Shown here piece by piece: positions 37,661 to 47,087 of a stretch of 64,000 nt of DNA. The stretch spans positions 124,001-188,000 of the forward strand of contig NZ_LNBY01000001.1 of assembly GCF_001542855.1 (NCBI RefSeq). The letters are read 5' to 3'. Both the position numbers and the translations under genes were made by a program. The notes beneath the pieces are model-generated. The model ran no database searches. It worked only from the letters and a program-made list of their open reading frames with translations, and was not told where the DNA came from. The first letter of the stretch is position 1, and each line of letters starts with the position of its first letter. This stretch comes from Erythrobacter sp. AP23. Its GTDB lineage: Bacteria > Pseudomonadota > Alphaproteobacteria > Sphingomonadales > Sphingomonadaceae.

Positions 37661-38646
37661 GTGACGCGCTGCCCGACGGGCTACACAGCTTCCTTGGCGA
37701 TACCGAATGGGAAGGGGCGGAGATCGCACCGCTCGTCGGCGATGCCAGTTTCCGCCGCTATTTCCGCCTGAGAATGGCTGGTAAGAGCGCGATGCTCATG
37801 CATGCTCCGCCGCCGCACGAGGATCCGAAGCCTTTCCTGCATGTTGCGCATTGGCTGTGCGGCAACGGCATGCGTGCGCCCCATATCTTCGCCGAAGACG
37901 TGACAGAGGGCTGGGTGCTGATCGAAGATTTCGGCGATCAGCGCATGCGAGAATGGGTCGATGACCATCCCGGAGATGAGCACGACATATATGGACGCGC
38001 GATCGATGCCCTTGTGGAGTTGCACAGGCTGCCGCCCGGGCCGTTCGATCCCTACGACATGGAAGTCTATCAGCGCGAGGCGAACCTTTTCGTCGAATGG
38101 TTTTGTCCGGCGATGGGGCTGGAGGTCCATGTGCCCGGTTGGAAGTCGGCCTGGCAGCAGGCGCTTGCTCCGGTTCTGGGTCGGCAGGACCCCGGTGTGA
38201 CCGTGCTACGCGACTATCATGCGGAGAACATCATGTTGCTGGAACCGGGCGAAACCACGGGCGCGCAGGGTCTGATCGATTTTCAGGACGCTCTCGTAGG
38301 ACACCCGGCTTACGATCTCGTCAGCCTGCTGCAGGATGCGCGGCGCGACGTATCGGAAGAATTGGAGGCGGACATGCTCGCGCGCTACCACGCCGCCGCC
38401 GATCCCGGCGACGGTTTCGCCGCCGACTATGCGCGGCTCGGCGCGCAGCGCAACGCCAAGATCGTCGGCATCTTCACCCGCCTATGGAAGCGCGACGGCA
38501 AGGCGCGCTACCTGTCCCTGATCCCGCGGGTCTGGGCAGCGATGGAGCGCGATCTCGCGCATGAAGCCCTCCAGCCGGTCGCAGACTGGTTCGCCGCCAA
38601 TATCCCGCAGGAAATCCGCGACAGGCAGGGCGGGGAAATCCAGTGA
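37657..38646 (+). CDS. amgK: Anomeric sugar kinase of murein recycling (AmgK), APH family
   Basis: A 329-aa aminoglycoside-phosphotransferase-fold kinase. GDASFRRYFRL, the catalytic loop VTVLRDYHAENIML (Brenner-type HxxN) and LIDFQDALVGHPAYDLVSLLQDARR match AmgK, which phosphorylates N-acetylmuramate and N-acetylglucosamine at the anomeric carbon. Its direct partner murU follows with TGATG overlap, which supports this call over a generic phosphotransferase. The ATG at 37657 overlaps the tsaE stop. Confidence 0.9.
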   Translation: MSDALPDGLHSFLGDTEWEGAEIAPLVGDASFRRYFRLRMAGKSAMLMHAPPPHEDPKPFLHVAHWLCGNGMRAPHIFAEDVTEGWVLIEDFGDQRMREWVDDHPGDEHDIYGRAIDALVELHRLPPGPFDPYDMEVYQREANLFVEWFCPAMGLEVHVPGWKSAWQQALAPVLGRQDPGVTVLRDYHAENIMLLEPGETTGAQGLIDFQDALVGHPAYDLVSLLQDARRDVSEELEADMLARYHAAADPGDGFAADYARLGAQRNAKIVGIFTRLWKRDGKARYLSLIPRVWAAMERDLAHEALQPVADWFAANIPQEIRDRQGGEIQ

Positions 38647-39365
38647 TGGCTCTTGCCTCCGATACCGCGATGCTCATGGCCGCCGGGCTGGGCAAGCGCA
38701 TGCGCCCGCTGACCGCCACAATGCCCAAGCCGCTGGTGCGGGTAGCGGGCAAGCCTTTGATCGATCGCGCGCTCGACAGGTTGGAAGAAGCGGGCGTTTC
38801 GACGGCCGTGGTCAATGTCCACTATCTCGCCGACGCGATCGAGGCACATGTCGGCCCGCGGAAGGCCCCTGCGATCACTTTCTCCGACGAGCGCGACCTT
38901 CTGCTCGAAACCGGGGGAGGCATGGTCAAGGCCAGTGCGGCCGGCCTGCTCCCCGACCCGTTCTTCGCCTGCAATGCCGACAGCATTTGGCTCGACGGGC
39001 CGCGCAACGCCTTTGCCGACCTGTCGGCGCGTTGGGACCCGGATAAGATGGACGCGCTGCTGCTGGTCGTGACGCATGCGCGCGCCTTCAATTTCAATGG
39101 CACGGGCGATTTCTACATGGACGGCACCGGACGGTTGAAGCGCAAGCTTCCGGGCCGGATCGCGCCGTTCATCTATACCGGCATCCAGATAGTCTCGCAC
39201 CGCCTGCTGCGCGAGGCGCCCGACGGCAAGTTTTCGACCAACGTGTTGTGGGATCGGGCCATCGAGGAAGGTCGGCTCTACGGCCTCGCCTTCACCGGCC
39301 AGTGGTACGAGGTGGGCACGCCCGCGCATATCCGCCCGACCGAGGAGGCGCTCACGGGTGGCTGA
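38646..39365 (+). CDS. murU: N-acetylmuramate-1-phosphate uridylyltransferase MurU
   Basis: A 239-aa nucleotidyltransferase with the start motif AMLMAAGLGKRMRPLTATMPKPLV, DERDLLLETGGGMVKA and the metal aspartate in FFACNADSIW. It turns the AmgK product MurNAc-1-phosphate into UDP-MurNAc, bypassing de novo synthesis and MurA during cell-wall recycling. The start overlaps the amgK stop, and the end overlaps the addB start by 8 nt. Confidence 0.9.
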   Translation: MALASDTAMLMAAGLGKRMRPLTATMPKPLVRVAGKPLIDRALDRLEEAGVSTAVVNVHYLADAIEAHVGPRKAPAITFSDERDLLLETGGGMVKASAAGLLPDPFFACNADSIWLDGPRNAFADLSARWDPDKMDALLLVVTHARAFNFNGTGDFYMDGTGRLKRKLPGRIAPFIYTGIQIVSHRLLREAPDGKFSTNVLWDRAIEEGRLYGLAFTGQWYEVGTPAHIRPTEEALTGG

Positions 39366-42300
39366 GCGCGCGCAGCCGAGGGTTTATTCGATCGCCGCGC
39401 ATCGCGGCTTCGCCGATGCGCTGGTGGCGGGACTGGTGCCGCGCTACGCCAATCCCGAACTCGGACTGGCCGGGCTGACCTTGCTGGTCCCGAGCAGCCG
39501 CGCACGCCGGGCGATTTCCGAGGCCTTCATCCGTCACGCGGGCGAGACGGGCAGGCCGGGCCTCCTGATGCCGCGCATGGCGGTGGTCGGCGATCTCGAT
39601 CTCGACGAAACGCTCGGGCCACTGCTCGACCCATTGGGCGCGGCCGACATCCCGCCTGCCATCGACCCGCAAAGGCGCCTGTTCGAACTGGCGAAGCTGC
39701 TGAGCAGCGTGATGGGCGAACGCGCACCCAAGGGCGCAACCTTGCTGCGCCTCGCGCGCGAGGCTGGCGCGACGATGGATCGCCTGCTGGTGGAAAATGT
39801 CGATCCGTCGGACCTGCTGGATGAGGCGGTAACGGGCATCTATCCCGATCTATCCGACCACTGGCAAAACAGCCTGCGCGACTTCTCGACGGTCCAGCTA
39901 TTGTGGAAGCAGGAGCTTGCGCGAAAGGGGCTTCTCGATGCCGCCGCGCGGCGCAACGGCCTCTTTGAATGGGCCGCACGGCGATGGAAAGACGATCCGC
40001 CGGACACGCCCATCGTCGCTGCCGGTGTAACCAGCGCGGCGCCCTCGTTGGCGAAACTGCTGCGTGTCATCGCCAACCTCGAAAATGGCGCGGTAATCCT
40101 GCCCGATTTCGACCTGACCATGCCGCAGGCGGTGTGGGAGGAGCTTGGCCGGGCGGGCGCGGCTCCCGAACCTGGCGATACGCCATTCGCCCGCGACGAT
40201 GCGGTGACGCACCCGCAGTATCATCTCAAGCTGTTGCTCAACCGAATGGGTGTGGCGCGCGAGGAGGTGCAGCCCTGGCACCGCAAAGGCCTCGCCGCCG
40301 CGCCGCCCGAACGCAGCCATGCGATCGGCTCGCTGTTCCTCCCGCCCGAAGCGAGCAAGAGCTGGGTCGACCTGCCTGCCGAAAAGCGTCGCCTGTCGGG
40401 CGTCAGGATCCTGACCTGCGCCAATCCGGAAGAGGAGGCGCAAGCTATTGCCTTGCTGATACGCGAGGCGCTGGAAGTGCCGGAGAAACGCGTCGCTGTG
40501 GTGACGCCCGACCGCGCTCTGGCGCGGCGCGTGGTCCATCACCTCGACCGCTGGAATATCGCAGCCGATGATTCTGCGGGGCGGCCCCTGTCGCAGACAC
40601 CCGCCGGTCGCCTGCTGCTGCTGCTTGCCGAGGTAATGGCCGACAAGGCTCCACCCGTGCCCCTGATGGCGCTTCTGGCACACCCGTTGGTCGATGGGGG
40701 TATGGAACGCGGTGTGTGGCTGCGCCAGTTGCGCCGCGTCGAACGCGAACTGCGCGGACCGCGTAGAGCGGGCGGCCTCAAACCGATCGGTGAGATTGCT
40801 GGCAGACTGGCCGAACAGCATGCGCGATCCGGGGAGTGGTTTGCCCTCGTCGAAGGGGCGCTCGATCCGCTGCTTTCGCTGAGCGATCGGTCGCATGTTT
40901 CCCTCGCCGAACTGCTCGACATGCTGGCGGCAACCGGCGAGGCGCTATGCGGCGAGAAGCTGTGGGCGAAAGAAGACGGCCGCGCGCTCGCCGCTTTCGT
41001 CGAGGGATTTCGCCTTCATGCGCGCGAGGCGGATTTTGCCCTTGCACCCGGAGATGCCGCCATTGCCTTGCGCGACGCGATGGATCAGGTCGCGGTGCGG
41101 CCACCCTATGGCGGCCATGCGCGCGTGCAGATACTCGGCCTTCTCGAAAGCCGGATGACTCGGGCCGAACCGGTGATCTGCGCCGGGCTCAACGAGGGCG
41201 TCTGGCCGACGCGCGGCGGGGTCGATGCTCTGCTCGCACCGCCGGTCTTGCGGGCGCTGGGCATTCCGGGGGCCGATTTCCGTATCGGCCTTTCCGCGCA
41301 TGATCTCGGGGGCGCGATGGGTGCTCCAGAAGTCGTGCTCTCGCGTTCCGAGCGCGATGAGGCGGGACCGGCCATACCCTCTCGTTTCCTGCTGCGCGTG
41401 CAGGCGCTGCTTGGCGAGATGCTGGATCGCTACGAGGAAAAAGACGCGGTCGAACTGGCCCGAGCCATGACTCGGGCACCGGCTACCGAGCGCTATCCGC
41501 GTCCTGGGCCCGACCCATCGCCCGAGCAGCGCGACGTCGATATCTCCGCCACCGCGCTCGACCGGCTTCTGGGCGACCCCTATCAGTTCTACGCCGGCAA
41601 AATCATGGGGCTTTCCGATCTCGACGTGCTCGATGCAGAACCGTCCGCACTGTGGCAGGGCAATGTCGCGCACACCATTCTCCAGCGCTGGCACGAGGCG
41701 CGCGAACAAGATGACACCGCGCCGCTGGCGCCGATCATGGCGGCGGTGCTCGACGAGGAAAATGCAGACCCGTTGATGCGCGGACTCTGGCAACCGCGGC
41801 TCGAAGCGGCGCTGCGCTGGGTCGAGCACAAGGTCGAGAGTTACAAGGACCGCCGTGTGCTGGCAGTTGAGAAGGAAGGCCGGATGACCTTCGAAGGCGT
41901 GCAGGTCCACGGGCGAGCCGACCGGATCGACCGATTGGAGGACGGCGGCCTCGCGATTATCGACTACAAGACCGGCAAGCCGCCCAGCGCGGCGATGGTC
42001 GAGCAGGGCTTTGCGCTGCAGCTCGGTATTCTCGGACTGATTGCCGAGAAGGGCGGCTTCGACGGGTTGTCGGGCGATCCCGAGGGCTATGAATATTGGT
42101 CGCTCGGCAAGGCCAAGGACGATAACCCCTTCGGCTTCGGTTATATCGAGGTTCCGCTGAAGGTCGGGCGCAAGACGTCGGGCGTGCTGCCGGAGGATTT
42201 CCTGCCGCTCACCGCAAACAAGCTCGCGCTTGCGATCGGCCGCTTCATCAACGGCCGCGATCCGTTCACCGCGCGTGAAAACCCCGATTACCCCGCCTAC

Positions 42301-42369
42301 GACACCTACGACCAACTCATGCGCCTCGATGAATGGATCGCGCACCAGGATGGTGGGGACGAGAGATGA
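39358..42369 (+). CDS. addB: Double-strand break repair protein AddB
   Basis: A 1003-aa subunit of the AddAB helicase-nuclease that processes double-strand ends for RecA. The N-terminal helicase-like part has TLLVPSSRARRAI, then RILTCANPEEEAQAIALLIREAL and VAVVTPDRALARRVVHHL. The C-terminal PD-(D/E)XK nuclease has HGRADRIDRLEDGGLAIIDYKTGKPP. I do not see the four-cysteine cluster that forms the iron-sulfur site in Bacillus AddB. It starts at GTG inside murU and overlaps addA by ATGA. Confidence 0.93.
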   Translation: MAERAQPRVYSIAAHRGFADALVAGLVPRYANPELGLAGLTLLVPSSRARRAISEAFIRHAGETGRPGLLMPRMAVVGDLDLDETLGPLLDPLGAADIPPAIDPQRRLFELAKLLSSVMGERAPKGATLLRLAREAGATMDRLLVENVDPSDLLDEAVTGIYPDLSDHWQNSLRDFSTVQLLWKQELARKGLLDAAARRNGLFEWAARRWKDDPPDTPIVAAGVTSAAPSLAKLLRVIANLENGAVILPDFDLTMPQAVWEELGRAGAAPEPGDTPFARDDAVTHPQYHLKLLLNRMGVAREEVQPWHRKGLAAAPPERSHAIGSLFLPPEASKSWVDLPAEKRRLSGVRILTCANPEEEAQAIALLIREALEVPEKRVAVVTPDRALARRVVHHLDRWNIAADDSAGRPLSQTPAGRLLLLLAEVMADKAPPVPLMALLAHPLVDGGMERGVWLRQLRRVERELRGPRRAGGLKPIGEIAGRLAEQHARSGEWFALVEGALDPLLSLSDRSHVSLAELLDMLAATGEALCGEKLWAKEDGRALAAFVEGFRLHAREADFALAPGDAAIALRDAMDQVAVRPPYGGHARVQILGLLESRMTRAEPVICAGLNEGVWPTRGGVDALLAPPVLRALGIPGADFRIGLSAHDLGGAMGAPEVVLSRSERDEAGPAIPSRFLLRVQALLGEMLDRYEEKDAVELARAMTRAPATERYPRPGPDPSPEQRDVDISATALDRLLGDPYQFYAGKIMGLSDLDVLDAEPSALWQGNVAHTILQRWHEAREQDDTAPLAPIMAAVLDEENADPLMRGLWQPRLEAALRWVEHKVESYKDRRVLAVEKEGRMTFEGVQVHGRADRIDRLEDGGLAIIDYKTGKPPSAAMVEQGFALQLGILGLIAEKGGFDGLSGDPEGYEYWSLGKAKDDNPFGFGYIEVPLKVGRKTSGVLPEDFLPLTANKLALAIGRFINGRDPFTARENPDYPAYDTYDQLMRLDEWIAHQDGGDER

Positions 42370-45300
42370 GCGGGACCGTCTACGAACTGCAGGACAAGCA
42401 GCGCCTCGCGGTCGATCCGCAAGGCAGCGTTTGGCTTTCGGCCAGCGCGGGGACGGGCAAGACGCAGGTGCTCTCGGCGCGCGTCCTGAGATTGCTGCTC
42501 GAACCCGGTGCCGATCCGGCGCAGGTGTTGTGCCTCACCTTCACCAAGGCAGGCGCCGCGGAGATGGCGGTGCGCGTCAACGCCGTGCTCGCGCGCTGGG
42601 TGCGGCTGAAGAGCACCGATCTTGCGCGAGAGCTTGGCTATCTCGGTGCGCCGATCGATCCCGCAACACAAGCCCGCGCGCGTTCCCTCTTCGCCCGTGT
42701 GCTCGATTGCCCGGGCGGGGGGCTGCGCATCGATACGATCCATGCCTTTGCGCAATACCTCCTCGCGGCCTTTCCGGGAGAGGCTGGCATCCTACCGGGA
42801 TCGCGCCCGATGGAGGAGCGTGAGCGCGACCTGTTGAGCCGCGAAGTGCTGTCCGACCTGCTGGCCGAAGGCGATGCGCACGTCACCGGGGCGATTGCCG
42901 AAATGAGCAAGCGCAAGGGTCCCGATGCGGTGCGCGGCTGGCTGATGCGCTGCGCACCGCATATGGATTTGTGGGAAGGGCCGGGAAGCTGGCAGCCACC
43001 GATGGCCCCGCGCGTACACCGACTGCTAGGCATTCCTGCCGATGCCGACGAGGCATGGGTTGCCGAAGCCTGTTCGGATGATGAATTCCCGACTGCGGCT
43101 TTGCGTGGCTGTCTGGCGGCGACACGCGAATGGTCGGCGAAGACCGGGCAGAAAGCGGCCGATTTCATCGAAGGGTGGCTCGCGGAGGATCCGGAAGCCC
43201 GGCTTCTCCGGATCGATGGTTTCCTCGACACGCTGCTCAAGAAAGACGGCAGCCCTCGCAAGATGGGTGGGGCCGAAAAGGCCGATCCATCCTTTCCGGA
43301 CAACCAACAGCGGATTGCCGAGGCCATCGGTGCCGTGCGCGAACGCGAGGCGTTGGTCGATCTCGCTGCTTTTCTCGCCCCCCAGCTCGAAGCAGGTCGC
43401 GCATTTTCACTCGCATGGCAGGAGGCGAAGGAGCGCGAGGGGCTGGTCGATTTCGACGATCTAATCGCGCGTGCGGCGACGCTGTTGTCCGACAGCACGA
43501 TGGCGGACTGGATCCGCTACAAGCTCGACCGCAGCTTTGACCACATCCTTGTCGACGAAGCGCAGGACACCAATGAAGCGCAATGGAACATCGTGAAGGC
43601 GCTGACGGACGATTACTTCGACGGTTCGGGCGCGCAGGGCGACGCCATCCGCACCATCTTTGCGGTTGGCGACTACAAGCAGGCCATCTTCGGCTTCCAG
43701 GGCACCAGCCCCGAGAATTTCCGCGAGGCGCGCGACTATTTCGACGCGAAGATCAGCGGCGCAGCCGAGGCGGCGGGCTCGATACGCGGCGGCCCCCGCA
43801 TCCGTCCGCTCGAGAAATACGGCCTCGGCCGCAGCTACCGTACCAATCAGGAGGTGCTCGGCTTCGTCGACCGCGCGATCGATGCGGTCGGGTTCGGCGG
43901 GTTCGGGCTGGATACGCCGGCAGAGCCGCATACTGGCAGCGGCGAGCCGGGAGTTGTCGGTCTCTGGCAAGTCGTCCGGGTTGCCGAGGACGAAGACGAA
44001 GAGGACGAGCACGAAGGCTGGCTCGCGCGCCACGATCGCCTCTTGGCGGACCGCATTGCGCAGCAGGTCGCCGCGTGGCTGGACCCGGCAGGCGAGGGGT
44101 TTACGCTGTCGAAGGGAGCGCGCCGCCGCGCGACTGCGGGCGACGTCATGATCCTCGTCCAGAAGCGGCGCGAACTGGCCTCGCTGATCGTGGCGCGGCT
44201 GTATCGTCATGGCGTGCCCGTGGCAGGGGTCGACCGTCTGCGACTGGGCAATCCGCTGGCGGTGAAAGACTTGATGGCCGCGCTGCGCTTTGCAGCCCAG
44301 CCGCTCGACGATTTGACGCTCGCCAGCCTGCTCGTCTCGCCGCTGGTGGGTTGGAGCCAGGAGGAACTGCTCGCTCATGGCTACCGGGCCAAGGGCAAGC
44401 GGTTGTGGGAACATTTGCGCGAAAGCGACGATCCTTTCGTCGCCGGAACCGTCGCGAGTTTGCGCGAAATCCTGCGCCGCGCCGACTACGACAGCCCACA
44501 ACAGCTTCTGCACTGGATGCTCATCGGGCCGATGGACGGGAGGCGTAGGCTTGTCGCGCGGCTGGGGCGCGAGGCGAACGATCCGGTCGACGAACTTCTC
44601 AATGCCGCCAACGCCTATGCCAGCGCGCATACGGCGAGCCTGCAGGGCTTCATCCGCTGGTTCGACGCAGGCGACGGCGAATTGAAGCGCGAGGCGGGCG
44701 AGGGCGGGGACCAGGTCCGCGTGATGACCGTCCACGGATCGAAGGGGCTCGAGGCGCCCATCGTCATTCTGGCCGACGCGGCGATCCGGCCCGATGGGGC
44801 GGGCGATCTGGTGCTCCGCGAGGACCTGCCCGGAACCGAGACACACCGCGAGATTCCGCTGCCAAGTCTCGGTAAGGACGAGAAGGTCGGGCCGGTCGCG
44901 CAGGCGGACGAGGCCGAGGCAGCCAAGGCGATGCAAGAGCACTGGCGCCTGCTCTATGTCGCGCTGACTCGCGCGCAGGAGGCGCTGTTCATTACCGGCT
45001 CGCTCGGCCCACGCGATGCCAGGAACGGTCCGCATGAGGACAGCTGGTATGCGCGCCTCAAACCGTTGTTCGGCGAAGAGGAGGGGCTGGCCGACGATAT
45101 CTGGGGCGCGCGCTGGGAAATCGGCGAGCGGGCACAGTCCGTGTCGGCCAGAACCGAGAAGGTCGCGGGTCTCGAGCCTGATCTTCCGGCCTGGGCGACC
45201 ACGCCGATCGGCCCCGAACCGCGTCCCCCGCGCCCACTGGCGCCGTCGGGCCTCGGGGAGGTGGAAGGCAGCGATCCGCCGCTCCCGCCGGGGCAGGCAA

Positions 45301-45842
45301 GCGAGGCAGCACGACGCGGTACGCTGATCCACGCGCTGCTCGAACGCTTGCCGCAGGTCGCGCCGGAAGAGCGCTCTGAGCGCGCCCGAGCCTGGCTGGT
45401 ACGGCAAGCACCCGACCTCGGCGAGGCCGAATGCGAGGAGATGCTGGACCGTGCCATCGAGGTGCTTACCCACCCCGGTTTCGCCGCCGTCTTCGGGCCC
45501 GAGGCACTCGCCGAAGTGCCGCTCGCTGCGACCGTGGAAGGGCAGGTGGTCATGGGCTCGGCAGACCGTTTGTTGGTCACGCCTGACAAGGTCACCGTAG
45601 TGGATTTCAAGACTGCACGGCGCCCTCCGCAATCGCTCGACGCCATTCCCGATAGCACGATGAAGCAGATGGCCGCCTATGTCGCGGCGCTGGAAATTAT
45701 CTATGCGGGGCGCAAGGTCGAGGCCGCGATCCTCTATACCCAGACCCCGCAGCTCTTCGCCTTGCCCGCCGCACGGCTCGCTGCCTACAAGAGCGCGTTT
45801 GCGGAGACGCAGGAAAGTTTTGCCCTGCCGCCCGTTGAGTAA
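42366..45842 (+). CDS. addA: Double-strand break repair helicase AddA
   Basis: A 1158-aa UvrD-like helicase with C-terminal nuclease. Walker A is SASAGTGKTQVLSARVLRLL; further motifs are CLTFTKAGAAEMAVRV, HILVDEAQDTNEAQW, VGDYKQAIFGFQGT, VMTVHGSKGLEAPIVILADA and LLYVALTRAQEALFI. The nuclease motif is VTVVDFKTARRPP. With AddB it replaces RecBCD. The ATG at 42366 overlaps the addB stop. trxA follows after a 51-nt gap. Confidence 0.95.
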   Translation: MSGTVYELQDKQRLAVDPQGSVWLSASAGTGKTQVLSARVLRLLLEPGADPAQVLCLTFTKAGAAEMAVRVNAVLARWVRLKSTDLARELGYLGAPIDPATQARARSLFARVLDCPGGGLRIDTIHAFAQYLLAAFPGEAGILPGSRPMEERERDLLSREVLSDLLAEGDAHVTGAIAEMSKRKGPDAVRGWLMRCAPHMDLWEGPGSWQPPMAPRVHRLLGIPADADEAWVAEACSDDEFPTAALRGCLAATREWSAKTGQKAADFIEGWLAEDPEARLLRIDGFLDTLLKKDGSPRKMGGAEKADPSFPDNQQRIAEAIGAVREREALVDLAAFLAPQLEAGRAFSLAWQEAKEREGLVDFDDLIARAATLLSDSTMADWIRYKLDRSFDHILVDEAQDTNEAQWNIVKALTDDYFDGSGAQGDAIRTIFAVGDYKQAIFGFQGTSPENFREARDYFDAKISGAAEAAGSIRGGPRIRPLEKYGLGRSYRTNQEVLGFVDRAIDAVGFGGFGLDTPAEPHTGSGEPGVVGLWQVVRVAEDEDEEDEHEGWLARHDRLLADRIAQQVAAWLDPAGEGFTLSKGARRRATAGDVMILVQKRRELASLIVARLYRHGVPVAGVDRLRLGNPLAVKDLMAALRFAAQPLDDLTLASLLVSPLVGWSQEELLAHGYRAKGKRLWEHLRESDDPFVAGTVASLREILRRADYDSPQQLLHWMLIGPMDGRRRLVARLGREANDPVDELLNAANAYASAHTASLQGFIRWFDAGDGELKREAGEGGDQVRVMTVHGSKGLEAPIVILADAAIRPDGAGDLVLREDLPGTETHREIPLPSLGKDEKVGPVAQADEAEAAKAMQEHWRLLYVALTRAQEALFITGSLGPRDARNGPHEDSWYARLKPLFGEEEGLADDIWGARWEIGERAQSVSARTEKVAGLEPDLPAWATTPIGPEPRPPRPLAPSGLGEVEGSDPPLPPGQASEAARRGTLIHALLERLPQVAPEERSERARAWLVRQAPDLGEAECEEMLDRAIEVLTHPGFAAVFGPEALAEVPLAATVEGQVVMGSADRLLVTPDKVTVVDFKTARRPPQSLDAIPDSTMKQMAAYVAALEIIYAGRKVEAAILYTQTPQLFALPAARLAAYKSAFAETQESFALPPVE

Positions 45843-45893
45843 TCGAGACTGCTGCCCACATCGTCAGCAACACGAATTTCCAGGAGATACCCC

Positions 45894-46214
45894 ATGGCAA
45901 CCACCGCCGTCACCGACGCCAGCTTCAAGTCCGACGTGCTCGAAAGCGACAAGCCCGTGCTGGTCGATTTCTGGGCCGACTGGTGCGGTCCGTGCAAGAT
46001 GATCGCACCCGCGCTCGAAGAGCTGAGCGAGGAATTGGGCGAAAAGGTAACCATCGCCAAGATGGACATCATGGAAAACCCCGGCATCCCCGGCGAAATG
46101 GGCGTGCAATCAATCCCTTATCTGGTGCTGTTCAAGAATGGCGAGCCTGCAGCGCAGATGCGCGGTGCGGCGCCGAAAGGCCAGCTCAAGCAGTGGCTTG
46201 AAGGCGCACTTTAG
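45894..46214 (+). CDS. trxA: Thioredoxin
   Basis: A 106-aa thioredoxin with the active site DFWADWCGPCKMIAP and the cis-proline motif QSIPYLVLF. It reduces cytoplasmic disulfides, including those of ribonucleotide reductase and peroxidases such as the 1-Cys peroxiredoxin of this window. GGAG precedes the ATG. A REP-like element follows. Confidence 0.96.
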   Translation: MATTAVTDASFKSDVLESDKPVLVDFWADWCGPCKMIAPALEELSEELGEKVTIAKMDIMENPGIPGEMGVQSIPYLVLFKNGEPAAQMRGAAPKGQLKQWLEGAL

Positions 46215-46223
46215 GAACCGAGT

Positions 46224-46291
46224 CCCGGCGAAGGCCGGGATCTCAGGCCGTCATGCGCCCGACTTCCTGAGACCCAGCCTACACTGGGATC
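46224..46291. repeat. REP-like element, second copy of the 7274 type
   Basis: TCCCGGC-GAAG-GCCGGGA (46224-46241) is a perfect 7-bp hairpin, and CCTGAGACCCAGCCTACACTGGGA follows about 30 nt later, matching the two-part layout at 7274-7342. It separates convergent trxA and the phosphatase gene and could also terminate both. Confidence 0.75.
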
Positions 46292-47087
46292 AGAGCTTTT
46301 CGTACAATTCGGCAAGCTCGTCCCACAGGGCAGGGCTCGCCGCACCCAGCAGGCCCGTTCGGCCCACCTCGTCCACGCGATAGGGTGAGCCGTCGGGCCG
46401 TGCCGCTTTGCCGCCTGCTTCGTTAAGCCACAGCGCACCCGCCGCATGGTCCCATGCGAGCGTGCGTTCGAAGAGCGATATGTCGTTCACACCTAGCGCA
46501 AGGCGCGGATATTGTTCCGCCGCGCAAAAGGGAATGTCGACCAGCTCGTAATGGGGCGTAATGTGACGCTTCGTCGCCTCCCGGCGATCCTCGTCCATGA
46601 AGATCATCGAAATCGCGGCGATGGGCGGTGTGCCCCCCGTCGGGCGAGCTGATACGATCTCGCCGTCGATGCTCGAGCCTTCTCCCTCGTGCGCTGCACA
46701 GAAGCGCCCCGACAGGCAATCGTAAAGCCAGCCCGACTGCGCCTCTCCCCCTTCGGCGCGCGCGATGATGATCCCGAAAGGCGGCTTGCCATTGGCGAAG
46801 TTGCGCGTCCCGTCGACCGGATCGACGATCCAGCAGGGCTGCTCGAGACTGTCGAGGATCGTTGGATCGGCATGCGCGGCTTCCTCGCCGACAAAGGCAA
46901 GCGAGCTGTCGAGTGCGGTCAGTCCTTCGCGCAGCAGCGCTTCGCTTTCCTTGTCGGCGATGGTGACAGGGTCGTTGCCGCCCTTGTCCTCGACCTCGCC
47001 CGCGGCAAGGTTGCGATAGCGTGGCATGATGGCCAGCTCGGTTACGCGGCGCATCAATGCGAGGATTTCCCGATCGATAGCGGTCAC
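46290..47087 (-). CDS. Inositol monophosphatase family protein
   Basis: A 265-aa magnesium-dependent phosphatase. DPVTIADKESEALLREGL, VGEEAA, WIVDPVDGTRNFANG and AWDHAAGALWLNEAGG are the family metal and substrate motifs. In this family substrates include inositol phosphates, histidinol phosphate and PAP; sequence alone does not decide, though location after argJ leaves a biosynthetic role such as histidinol phosphatase possible. The GTG at 47087 is chosen because it overlaps the argJ stop (GTGA) and homology begins there. Confidence 0.85.
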   Translation of the reverse strand: MTAIDREILALMRRVTELAIMPRYRNLAAGEVEDKGGNDPVTIADKESEALLREGLTALDSSLAFVGEEAAHADPTILDSLEQPCWIVDPVDGTRNFANGKPPFGIIIARAEGGEAQSGWLYDCLSGRFCAAHEGEGSSIDGEIVSARPTGGTPPIAAISMIFMDEDRREATKRHITPHYELVDIPFCAAEQYPRLALGVNDISLFERTLAWDHAAGALWLNEAGGKAARPDGSPYRVDEVGRTGLLGAASPALWDELAELYEKL

